NCBI RefSeq assembly: GCF_001180305.1 | Contig: NZ_CVSX01000040.1 | Span: forward strand, 124,001-188,000 | DNA: 64,000 nucleotides | Source: Prochlorococcus marinus | GTDB lineage: Bacteria > Cyanobacteriota > Cyanobacteriia > PCC-6307 > Cyanobiaceae | Reading direction: 5' to 3' | Shown: piece by piece, positions 56,606-64,000 of the stretch | Layout of the letters: every line of letters begins with the position of its first letter | Numbering within the stretch: position 1 is the first letter of the stretch | Notes under the pieces: generated by a model | The model's input: the letters and a program-made list of their open reading frames with translations, nothing else | What the model was told of the DNA's origin: nothing | Database searches by the model: none | Translations under genes and position numbers: made by a program

Positions 56606-57781
56606 ATGGAAAAAATAGGCGTCTTACTAATGAATTTAGGAGGGCCTGAACGCATTACCGATGTAGGCCCATTCTTATACAATCTTTTTTCTGATCCAGA
56701 AATAATTAGGACTCCTTTCCCTTTTTTTCAAAAACCATTGGCTTGGTTAATTAGTACGCTTAGGAGTACTACTTCACAACAGGCTTATCTTTCTATAGGT
56801 GGTGGATCACCTATCAGAAGGATAACTGAACAACAGGCAAGAGAATTACAGGCTAAATTAAGGGACAAGGGGTTTAATGCCACTACCTACATCGCTATGA
56901 GGTATTGGCATCCTTTTACAGAATCTGCAATTGCTGATATGAAAGCAGATGGCATAGATCAAGTTGTTGTAATACCCTTGTATCCGCATTTTTCGATAAG
57001 TACTAGTGGTTCGAGCTTTAGAGAATTAAAAAAATTGCGAGATTCTGATGATGAATTTAAGAAGGTTCCAATGAGATGTGTAAGGAGTTGGTTCAGTCAA
57101 TCAGGCTATTTAAAGTCTATGGTCGAATTAATTTCTGAACAGATTTCACTTTGTGAATCACCTTCAAAAGCCCATATATTTTTCACCGCTCATGGCGTTC
57201 CTAAGAGTTACGTAGAGGAAGCTGGAGACCCTTACAAGCAACAGATTGAAGATTGTTCTTTATTAATTATAAATGAGTTGGAAAAATGTTTAGGTCATAG
57301 TAACCCTCATACTCTTTCTTATCAAAGTAGAGTTGGTCCTGTTGAATGGTTGAAGCCTTATACGGAAGAAGTGTTAGCTGATCTTGGGAGGTCAAATGTT
57401 AATGATCTAATTGTGGTACCTATAAGTTTCGTTGGAGAGCATATCGAAACGTTGCAAGAAATTGATATTGAATATAAAGAAATTGCTGAAAAGGCTGGTA
57501 TTAAAAACTTTCGGCGAGTTAAGGCTCTAAATACTCATCCTACTTTTATTGAAGGTCTTAGTGATCTAGTTATTTCATGCTTGGAAGGACCTCTAATGAA
57601 TATAGAGGAGGCTTCTCAGTTACCTGAAAAAGTTAAACTTTATCCTCAAGAGAAGTGGCAATGGGGTTGGAATAATAGTTCAGAGGTGTGGAACGGAAGG
57701 GTTGCAATGATTATTTTTCTTGTGCTTTTTATTGAACTTATTTCAGGCTCTGGACCCTTACATAAATTGGGCATCTTATAA
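56606..57781 (+). CDS. hemH: Ferrochelatase with C-terminal chlorophyll-binding (CAB/HLIP) domain
   Basis: Inserts Fe2+ into protoporphyrin IX. 391 aa: catalytic domain with [36 protein letters not shown] (catalytic His) and [15 protein letters not shown] (catalytic Glu), then a C-terminal single helix after a linker, [20 protein letters not shown], which holds the ExxNGRxAM chlorophyll-binding motif. This fused form is typical of cyanobacteria and plastids; the tail aids dimerisation and pigment-linked regulation. Confidence 0.97.
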   Translation: MEKIGVLLMNLGGPERITDVGPFLYNLFSDPEIIRTPFPFFQKPLAWLISTLRSTTSQQAYLSIGGGSPIRRITEQQARELQAKLRDKGFNATTYIAMRYWHPFTESAIADMKADGIDQVVVIPLYPHFSISTSGSSFRELKKLRDSDDEFKKVPMRCVRSWFSQSGYLKSMVELISEQISLCESPSKAHIFFTAHGVPKSYVEEAGDPYKQQIEDCSLLIINELEKCLGHSNPHTLSYQSRVGPVEWLKPYTEEVLADLGRSNVNDLIVVPISFVGEHIETLQEIDIEYKEIAEKAGIKNFRRVKALNTHPTFIEGLSDLVISCLEGPLMNIEEASQLPEKVKLYPQEKWQWGWNNSSEVWNGRVAMIIFLVLFIELISGSGPLHKLGIL

Positions 57782-57918
57782 AGAAAAATTGATATTTATT
57801 TGAAAATTTTTAAATTTTTTAAAAGATTTTTTTGAATACATTTCTGACATTACATTTCTAAATTAGGCAAAAGTATTTAATTGAGTTTAATATTTATAGT
57901 AAATATTGAATTTCTTTA

Positions 57919-59682
57919 GTGACCCTTACTTCGAGATCCTTTTCAAAGGGTAGTTCAAAAAATGAAAACCCAGTTTGGATAACTGGTGCAGATGCACTAA
58001 TGGATTCTTTAAAAATTCATGGAGTAAAAGTTATATTTGGATATCCTGGTGGAGCCATACTACCAATATATGACGCTGTACATAAGGCAGAACAAGATGG
58101 TTGGTTAAAGCACTATATGGTTAGGCATGAACAAGGTGGTTCACATGCGGCTGATGGATATGCAAGATCTACTGGTGAAGTAGGAGTATGTTTTGGAACC
58201 TCAGGCCCAGGAGCAACAAATTTGGTAACTGGAATCGCCACTGCGCAAATGGATTCAGTCCCTTTAGTTGTAGTTACAGGTCAAGTCCCAAGACCTGCTA
58301 TAGGGACAGACGCTTTTCAAGAAACTGATATTTTTGGCATAACACTTCCAATAGTGAAACATTCATGGGTAATAAGGGATCCTTCAGATATCGCGAAAGT
58401 AGTATCTGAGGCTTTTTTTATAGCCTCATCTGGAAGACCTGGCCCTGTTTTAATTGATATACCCAAAGATGTAGGTCAGGAGTTCTTTAATTACCAAAGA
58501 GTTTTGCCTGGTGAGATTATTCCTAAAGGATTTAAAAGGAATGGAGAAATTAATGATTGCGATATCAACAAAGCAATTAAACTAATAGAAGATTCTGAAA
58601 GACCTCTTCTGTACGTAGGAGGTGGTGCAATATCTTCAGGAGCTCATGATGAAATAAAAACTTTGGCAAAGAATTATCAAATACCTGTTACCACAACCTT
58701 AATGGGGAAGGGTGCTTTTGATGAAAAAGATAATTTATCAGTAGGGATGTTAGGAATGCATGGAACTGCTTATGCAAATTTTGCTGTTACAGAATGCGAT
58801 CTTTTAATTGCTATTGGGGCTAGATTCGATGATAGGGTTACAGGAAAATTAGATACTTTTGCACCTAATGCAAAGGTAATTCATATAGATATCGACCCAG
58901 CAGAAGTTAATAAAAATAGACGTGTAGATGTTGCAATTGTTGCTGATGTTTCAAAAGCTGTTCTGAAAATCAATGAACAATCTCTAAAAAACAAATTTAC
59001 TTGTCGTACGAAAAACTGGTTAGAAAAAATTGTTTTTTGGAAACATAAACACCCTTTATATGACCCGCCTAAAGAAGGAGAAATTTATCCTCAGGAAGTT
59101 CTTTTAAAAGTGAGGGAACTTTCACCAGAAGCTTATATAACTACAGATGTAGGACAACACCAGATGTGGGCTGCTCAATATCTTAGGAATTCTCCGAGAA
59201 AATGGATTAGTAGTGCAGGCTTAGGAACTATGGGTTTTGGATTGCCAGCCGCAATTGGAGTAAAGGCAGCCTTACCTAATTCAGATGTAATTTGTATTGC
59301 AGGAGATGCAAGTGTCTTAATGAATATTCAAGAATTAGGAACCTTATCTCAATATGGTCTAAAGGTGAAATTGATTATTATCAATAACCGCTGGCAAGGG
59401 ATGGTAAGACAATGGCAGGAAAGTTTCTATGATGAAAGATATTCCTCATCTGATATGAGTTGCGGTGAACCTGATTTTGTAAAACTTGCTGATTCATTTG
59501 GAGTTAAAGGGTATTTAATTTCTGATAGAAAACAATTACAGAATGAATTAAAAAATGCGCTTGATCATGACGGTCCTGCCTTGATTAATATCCTTGTCAG
59601 AAGAGGTGAAAATTGTTATCCAATGGTTCCTCCTGGTAAAAGTAATGCTCAAATGGTTGGATATGTTAATTGTGAAGATTAA
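57919..59682 (+). CDS. ilvB: Acetolactate synthase large subunit
   Basis: TPP/FAD enzyme at the start of branched-chain amino-acid synthesis. 587 aa: [32 protein letters not shown] (with the catalytic Glu), FQETDIFG, and [19 protein letters not shown] ... [12 protein letters not shown] (the TPP motif GDG..N region, here GDA). Start GTG at 57919. No small regulatory subunit (ilvH) in the window. A 7-bp inverted repeat (57889-57907) lies just before the start. Confidence 0.96.
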   Translation: MTLTSRSFSKGSSKNENPVWITGADALMDSLKIHGVKVIFGYPGGAILPIYDAVHKAEQDGWLKHYMVRHEQGGSHAADGYARSTGEVGVCFGTSGPGATNLVTGIATAQMDSVPLVVVTGQVPRPAIGTDAFQETDIFGITLPIVKHSWVIRDPSDIAKVVSEAFFIASSGRPGPVLIDIPKDVGQEFFNYQRVLPGEIIPKGFKRNGEINDCDINKAIKLIEDSERPLLYVGGGAISSGAHDEIKTLAKNYQIPVTTTLMGKGAFDEKDNLSVGMLGMHGTAYANFAVTECDLLIAIGARFDDRVTGKLDTFAPNAKVIHIDIDPAEVNKNRRVDVAIVADVSKAVLKINEQSLKNKFTCRTKNWLEKIVFWKHKHPLYDPPKEGEIYPQEVLLKVRELSPEAYITTDVGQHQMWAAQYLRNSPRKWISSAGLGTMGFGLPAAIGVKAALPNSDVICIAGDASVLMNIQELGTLSQYGLKVKLIIINNRWQGMVRQWQESFYDERYSSSDMSCGEPDFVKLADSFGVKGYLISDRKQLQNELKNALDHDGPALINILVRRGENCYPMVPPGKSNAQMVGYVNCED

Positions 59683-59749
59683 TTTTTTTAAATTCCTCAT
59701 TTTAAAAAATTAATTTTAAGATAATTGTAAAAACTTAGATATTTCTGAA

Positions 59750-60100
59750 TTGAAAAATTTATCAAAAATTTTAATTATAATCTGTTTGATTTTTCTAAAT
59801 CCTGTAATAGTAAATTCGGCCGAAATTCTTCAAATTAAAAGTTCAAATACTATTTTGGTGGGGGATCAAAATAGAAATATAACTCTTGGATTATTTTGTG
59901 TAGATGTAAATGAAAATGATGAGATTGAAGCAACTAATCTACTTAAGAGTGAATTCCCGAGGGGGAGCAAAGTGAAAATAAAGCCTTTTGGTTTCAAAGA
60001 GAATGTTTTGATAGCCAAAGTTTTTAATATTAAAGGTACTAAGGAGATGACGGAATTATTGGTCGCCAATAACTTAAGTAGTGAAATTTGTCCAAGTTAA
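59750..60100 (+). CDS. Exported SNase-like protein, probably inactive
   Basis: 116 aa. Signal peptide (LSKILIIICLIFLNPVIVNSA) then about 90 residues in the order of the staphylococcal-nuclease fold: ILVGDQNRNITLGLFCVDV, EATNLLKSEFPRGSKVKIKP, TELLVANNL. The Arg that would sit in VRL..D and the one in yGR of active nucleases appear replaced (ITLGLFC; NVLIAKV), so catalysis is unlikely. TTG start at 59750. Convergent with the YfiH gene, 6 bases between stops. Confidence 0.62.
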   Translation: MKNLSKILIIICLIFLNPVIVNSAEILQIKSSNTILVGDQNRNITLGLFCVDVNENDEIEATNLLKSEFPRGSKVKIKPFGFKENVLIAKVFNIKGTKEMTELLVANNLSSEICPS

Positions 60101-60106
60101 TTATCT

Positions 60107-60889
60107 TTATGAGCAAATAAGATTCCATTGTCTTGAGATTGTTTTGCTCCTTCTCCAGGAATAAAATTCATTATTGAATTTGTATGTGCATAAATTTGAG
60201 ATGTCTATATTTGTATGAGGGATGTTCTCATTTAAAAGTTGTCGATAGGCAGATCTTTTTAGATCAAGTTGATTTAAGTTTTGCACTCTGAAGTGATTTG
60301 AATCATTAAAACAAAAATCATTTTTTGTTTTAGTCAATTTGACAGTTATGTTTTTGTTTTCTGCCTTTCTATAAAATTCTTTGAGAGTAATTTTATCAAC
60401 TAGATAATTTTCCTTGGAAATCGCTGGTCCTATTGCAACAAGTAAGTCATCTCTAGATGTCCCAAAAGTATCGAAAATTTTTACCAGATTTTTTATTATT
60501 TTTTTTTCTAAACCTTTTCTTCCACAATGCAAGGTTGCTACATTTCTTGTCCTTTTATCTGCAAAAAATATTGGCATACAATCAGCAGTATAAACCCATA
60601 AGTTTTGACCGCATTTATTGCCAACAAGACCATCTGCATCAGTCTTAGTTCCTTTTTGCGAATGAGATCCAAACACTATCACATTACTGTGAATTTGATT
60701 GGAAACACAATTTATAGAATTTTCATTAAAGTGATTCCCTAATAATTGAAGAAATTTCTCAGAGCAAGACTTCGTGAAGTATGCATGTTTGAAATTATTT
60801 TGCCTAAGAATAGGTGATGAATAATACTCAAATTTTTTGTTTTGAATATAAATTTCATCTTTTGAGAAATATATTTCTTTGTAAGGAAT
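60107..60889 (-). CDS. YfiH/laccase-domain (polyphenol oxidase family) protein with non-standard start
   Basis: Purine nucleoside phosphorylase/adenosine deaminase-type enzyme family (COG1496). The zinc ligands are His67 in SNQIHSNV, Cys104 in TADCMPIFF and His121 in ATLHCGRKG. The frame is open on the minus strand from 60919 with no ATG, GTG, TTG or CTG until the GTG at 60682, which would lose His67. I therefore place the start at ATT 60889, which has AGGAG (60902-60898) eight bases upstream. The N-terminal YFTKSCSEKFLQ region fits the family. Overlaps nothing; 22 bases after tab2. Confidence 0.75.
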   Translation of the reverse strand: MPYKEIYFSKDEIYIQNKKFEYYSSPILRQNNFKHAYFTKSCSEKFLQLLGNHFNENSINCVSNQIHSNVIVFGSHSQKGTKTDADGLVGNKCGQNLWVYTADCMPIFFADKRTRNVATLHCGRKGLEKKIIKNLVKIFDTFGTSRDDLLVAIGPAISKENYLVDKITLKEFYRKAENKNITVKLTKTKNDFCFNDSNHFRVQNLNQLDLKRSAYRQLLNENIPHTNIDISNLCTYKFNNEFYSWRRSKTISRQWNLICS

Positions 60890-60911
60890 AGTTCCTGCTC
60901 CTAAACTGAAT

Positions 60912-61817
60912 TTATGTAATTAATTCAATATCTCTTAAGATCCAGAATCCTGCAAATTTTTCGATATACGGCGTTGACTGTATGGAAATAAATTGATAAC
61001 CAAAAGAATTTTTTTTATTCTCTAAAAACTTTGTATTCAAAATGTTTGCATCTTTTTCTGGTAAATCAGTTACCAGCCACTTATCATCTTCTGAAGCTTC
61101 AAGTATTAGTTGGTTCTTATTCATGACTAATTTAATAGGTTCTAAACAACTGAACCATGCAGAAAGTGCTAAAGATCTATCTTTGCTAAAAAGTCTTAAT
61201 CCTGGAACTAAGTAATTATCGTCTAAATCTTGCTGAATTGGGAAAATATCTCCAAATTCTATAGGCCAATTGTCTGCTGATTTTAATTCGCCAATTGATA
61301 TTTCAGAGATAGTTAAAGCATCACCCCTCACTGCCTCTGGCAGAGGTTGAGGAGGGTTTTCCATTTTAGAAGAAAAAGTAGGGGCTAATACACCTCTTAC
61401 ATAACCTTTTTCCTTTGGATAAATCTCTTTCTCGAGAAATTCGATTCTATCTAATAAATCGTAAGTTCTCCTACTTACAATAGCCTCAATACTAAGGGCC
61501 TCCAAAGATTTTTTAATGATCGATTTCATTGACGACCTCCAGAATCGAACTATTGAAGGTTTCTCCCACCCTTGTTTTTTTGCTTCACTTATTGCTTCAT
61601 TTAGTGCTTTTGTAAGCCATACTGAGTTAACTTCATTGGCAGGGCATTTTTTATTCCAAAGAAAAATATCTTCTGTCTTATAACTTCTTGTAGAGCAAAT
61701 AATTAACTCCCACCTTTTTTTTCCGTTTGATTCAATAATTGGTCTTGAGTAAAAGTCTAATTCCCAATCTGAAATTTTTAATTTAAGACTTGACTCTATT
61801 TTTTTGTTGATGTTCAT
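60912..61817 (-). CDS. Tab2/Atab2-family RNA-binding protein
   Basis: 301 aa of the Tab2 family (DUF1092). In plants and algae the homologue is needed for translation of PSI psaB mRNA; in cyanobacteria its role is not settled. Marks: WELDFYSRPIIESNGKKRWEL, KPSIVRFWRSSMKSIIKK, SIEAIVSRRTYDLL and the late ARDRALALSAW-like KDRSLALSAWFSCLEP. ATG overlaps the rps1b stop by 4 bases (ATGA), indicating translational coupling. Confidence 0.9.
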   Translation of the reverse strand: MNINKKIESSLKLKISDWELDFYSRPIIESNGKKRWELIICSTRSYKTEDIFLWNKKCPANEVNSVWLTKALNEAISEAKKQGWEKPSIVRFWRSSMKSIIKKSLEALSIEAIVSRRTYDLLDRIEFLEKEIYPKEKGYVRGVLAPTFSSKMENPPQPLPEAVRGDALTISEISIGELKSADNWPIEFGDIFPIQQDLDDNYLVPGLRLFSKDRSLALSAWFSCLEPIKLVMNKNQLILEASEDDKWLVTDLPEKDANILNTKFLENKKNSFGYQFISIQSTPYIEKFAGFWILRDIELIT

Positions 61818-63019
61818 TTATCTTGTTCTTTTTTATCGAAGAGTGCTTTAGTTTTTAATGCTCTTTCTGTGGCTTCTTGCATAACTTTTTGCTTATCAAT
61901 AATTAATTCTCCCGCAGAGTTTTCCAGGAGTGCTGTATTGAGACCAATGCGCCCTTTTTCGAGGTCAATTTCAGATATCAAAGCTTTTATAATTTCCCCT
62001 TCTCTAAAAACTTCTCGTAAAGAACGAATCGATCCATTTGTTAGTGAGGATTGATGAAGAAGTCCACTAGCTCCCCCTAAATCAATAAAAAAGCCATATG
62101 GTTTTACAGCTAAAACTTCTCCTTCAATTAATTGACCTAATTCTAGAGTTGTAATTTTAGAAACTAATGAGGCTTTCTTCTCAGAAAGAACTAATTTTCT
62201 GGATTCTGGATTAACCTCAAGAAACGCCACTTTTAGATTTTTGCCAACAAAAGATTGATAATCTTGACCATCTTCAAGTTGGGATCTGGGGATAAATCCT
62301 CTTAATCCATCTACATCACAAGTAAGCCCACCTCTGTTAAATCCATTAATTAAAACGTTAATTAATTCTCCATTTTTTGCGGAATTTGATACTTTCTCCC
62401 AACTTTGCCTAAGAATTAATGCCCGAGCGCTCACTGTTACCATCCCATCAGCATTTTGTTCTTTGATAACCAAAACTTCCATTTCAAGGCCTATAGAAAA
62501 CTTTTCTTTAAAGTTAGTTATGACACCCAAACCACATTCTTTTTTGGGCATATAACCAGGTGCCTTCCCACCAATGTCAACATATAATCCATCACTTTCG
62601 ATTGCTATAACCTTACCTGAAATTGTTTCTCCAGTTGCCCCAATTGGCTCATTTGCATTTAAAGCCTCCAAAAAAGCACTTTCATCAAAATCGAATTCAT
62701 CAACTGTTCTTTCTAATTGAAAATCTGTATTTTGCTCAGAAAAATTAAGCGGTCTATTTAAGTCTTGTTGAGTTAAATCTTTTTGAGAAATATCATAATC
62801 CTTAGTCTTTTCATTACTGTCTTCAATTTCTTTTACTGAATTATCTTTAATGATTTGAGGTTTGATTGCAATATTTTCTTTTTTTATATCTTCTTGCGAA
62901 ATGTTTTGCTCATTGTTTATTTCTTGAGAATCTTTCTTGCTTAAGTGAAGTACTTGAAGAGGTTTTTTATTGCCCTTTGGTTGGATATTATCTTGGGCAT
63001 TTTTATTACTTGCTCCCAT
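61814..63019 (-). CDS. rps1b: S1-domain RNA-binding protein, ribosomal S1-like (Rps1b type)
   Basis: 401 aa. An N-terminal ~125 residues rich in Asp/Glu/Lys/Gln/Asn are low complexity; then three S1 OB-fold repeats: GETISGKVIAIESDGLYVDIG, GELINVLINGFNRGGLTCDV and GQLIEGEVLAVKPYGFFIDLG. Cyanobacteria have a standard S1 and a second S1-like protein that acts in mRNA binding; this is the second type by length and domain count. Translationally coupled to tab2. Divergent from the creatininase gene. Confidence 0.88.
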   Translation of the reverse strand: MGASNKNAQDNIQPKGNKKPLQVLHLSKKDSQEINNEQNISQEDIKKENIAIKPQIIKDNSVKEIEDSNEKTKDYDISQKDLTQQDLNRPLNFSEQNTDFQLERTVDEFDFDESAFLEALNANEPIGATGETISGKVIAIESDGLYVDIGGKAPGYMPKKECGLGVITNFKEKFSIGLEMEVLVIKEQNADGMVTVSARALILRQSWEKVSNSAKNGELINVLINGFNRGGLTCDVDGLRGFIPRSQLEDGQDYQSFVGKNLKVAFLEVNPESRKLVLSEKKASLVSKITTLELGQLIEGEVLAVKPYGFFIDLGGASGLLHQSSLTNGSIRSLREVFREGEIIKALISEIDLEKGRIGLNTALLENSAGELIIDKQKVMQEATERALKTKALFDKKEQDK

Positions 63020-63085
63020 CGTAGGTAAAATAAGAATAATTAATTATTAACATACTCTAAATGTTAGTACTCAAAATTAAAATTA

Positions 63086-63880
63086 ATGAACTTTAAACCA
63101 ATATCTAATAAATTTGAATATTTAAATTGGCAAGAAATTGAGAGTATTGCGAAAGAAAAAAGATCAACAGTGATTTGGCCATTTGGAGCTGTTGAGCAAC
63201 ATGGACCTCATTTGCCCCTTGCTACAGATAGTATTTTTGTAGATGACATCATTAGCGAAGTTTTTAAATTATTACCTGCCGATATTCCATTAAAAAAACT
63301 TCCAACTCAATATATTGGGTTTTCGCCAGAACATAAAGGTTTTGCTGGGACAATTTCACTTTCCTCCAATTTAATAACCTCAATGATTAAGGAAGTCGGA
63401 GGTCAATTATCTGAAATGGGTTTTAAAAGATTGATACTAATAAATGGACATGGAGGTCAAATCTCACTACTAAATACAGCAGCAAGAGAGCTAAGAAGTT
63501 TCTCCCCAGGGATGGCAGTTTTCCCTTGTTTTTTATGGAGTGGTGTTAATGGATTAAGTGAATTGTTAACAAAAACTGAGATCGAGGATGGGCTTCATGC
63601 CTCTTTAGCTGAAACAAGTTTGATGCTCGCTTTGAAACCAGAATTAGTAGGTAATGAACGTCCAAATGATGGCAATAAAGGACAAATCCCAGAAGGCTGG
63701 AGTCTAGAGGGGAATGCGCCAACTGCTTGGCTTACTGACGACTTCAGTAAATCAGGCGTTATTGGAGATAGTAGAGGAGCAAATGAGTCTTTAGGAAAAA
63801 ATTTAAAGGAATTATTGATTAATCATTGGTTCAAATTGATTATGAATCTGGTGCAATCAGATTGGCCAAACAATTCTTAA
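63086..63880 (+). CDS. Creatininase-family amidohydrolase
   Basis: 264 aa. The metal-binding motifs are FGAVEQHGPHLPLATDS (Glu, His, Asp), LILINGHGGQISLLN and GLHASLAETSLML (His, Glu). The family includes creatininase and enzymes of F420 and mycofactocin synthesis; none of these pathways is expected here, so the substrate is unknown. It ends 84 bases before the aldehyde-deformylating oxygenase start; the same gene order is what I recall in high-light Prochlorococcus. Confidence 0.87.
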   Translation: MNFKPISNKFEYLNWQEIESIAKEKRSTVIWPFGAVEQHGPHLPLATDSIFVDDIISEVFKLLPADIPLKKLPTQYIGFSPEHKGFAGTISLSSNLITSMIKEVGGQLSEMGFKRLILINGHGGQISLLNTAARELRSFSPGMAVFPCFLWSGVNGLSELLTKTEIEDGLHASLAETSLMLALKPELVGNERPNDGNKGQIPEGWSLEGNAPTAWLTDDFSKSGVIGDSRGANESLGKNLKELLINHWFKLIMNLVQSDWPNNS

Positions 63881-63964
63881 ATAAGTTTAAGTAAAAAATG
63901 TGACTTAACAATTGAAACTATTTTCATGATATTTAAATAAACTCTCTATAATCATGTAATATTC

Positions 63965-64000
63965 ATGCATAATGAGCTAAAAATTACTGACATGCAAACT
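63965..64000 (+). CDS. Start of aldehyde-deformylating oxygenase (partial)
   Basis: The last 36 bases read ATG then HNELKITDMQT. I recognise this as the N-terminus of the non-haem di-iron oxygenase that turns fatty aldehydes into alkanes (the cyanobacterial ADO), as annotated in some high-light Prochlorococcus. The shorter form starts at MQT (63992). Only 12 codons are visible, so the match rests on memory of that N-terminus and its neighbour, the creatininase-family gene. Confidence 0.6.
   Translation, partial: MHNELKITDMQT

Noticed and set aside
57889..57907. Inverted repeat before ilvB as a regulatory operator
   Set aside because: AATATTT/AAATATT is all A/T and in a very AT-rich spacer, so it is expected by chance; no NtcA-type GTA-N8-TAC site is present there.

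Overview
This is a gene-dense, AT-rich stretch (roughly 30% GC by eye) from a marine picocyanobacterium, almost certainly a high-light-adapted Prochlorococcus marinus. The evidence is the photosynthesis gene set (petC-petA, psaF-psaJ, psb27, a high-light-inducible protein, a ferrochelatase with a chlorophyll-binding tail), the presence of the Prochlorococcus/Synechococcus hyper-conserved small protein (PSHCP), very short intergenic gaps, and the MHNELKITDMQT start of an aldehyde-deformylating oxygenase at the right edge. No prophage, IS element, CRISPR array, rRNA or replication origin was seen. It reads as streamlined core genome, not a genomic island.

Layout. 0-9 kb: cobM (cut by the window edge), lgt, petA and petC on the minus strand, a DUF3067 gene, tatC, a small membrane protein, the ribosome-rescue protein RqcH/NFACT, gmk, the short psaJ with psaF, then tsaD and an HLIP gene. 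9-18 kb: a sodium/proton antiporter; a minus-strand translation cluster (a small membrane gene, rplS, tRNA-Trp, PSHCP, tRNA-Asp, gltX); map; an SDR enzyme; a plus-strand run of a BioD-like/DRTGG protein, a SLOG-fold protein, a YajQ-family protein, an unknown and a prohibitin-like protein. 18-32 kb: hemL, xth, two unknown secreted or soluble proteins, larC, a UPF0104 membrane protein, a FutB-like iron permease, a His-rich COG0523 metallochaperone, a pterin dehydratase, a YjbQ protein, an M32 carboxypeptidase, a canonical inorganic pyrophosphatase, hemC and the principal sigma factor.

32-46 kb: priA, a TPR-DUF3153 membrane protein, argB, a DUF2854 protein, ssb, cobK, cutA, a PfkB kinase, purA, psb27, proS, an HTH-like protein, a second pyrophosphatase homologue with altered active-site residues, an ArsC/Spx-like protein and lepB. 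46-64 kb: a double-domain phosphoglycerate mutase, a CPBP protease, a probable ftsL followed by ftsI, a transaldolase, a geranylgeranyl-reductase-like flavoprotein, frr, pyrH, cobO, a lone tyrosine recombinase, hemH, ilvB, a degenerate SNase-like protein, a YfiH/laccase-domain protein with no standard start codon, tab2, an S1-domain protein, a creatininase-family protein, and the first codons of the aldehyde-deformylating oxygenase.

Together the window supports tetrapyrrole synthesis (hemL, hemC, hemH; cobM, cobK, cobO for B12), photosynthetic electron transport and photosystem assembly, metal handling (iron permease, LarC, COG0523, CutA) and translation with its quality control. I found no clearly new multi-gene system. 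The most useful leads are the non-standard start of the YfiH gene, the probable FtsL, the mutated second pyrophosphatase, the unlipidated Psb27, an orphan plus-strand terminator that may end a small RNA (19.7 kb), and the heavy use of TTG start codons, including in essential genes.
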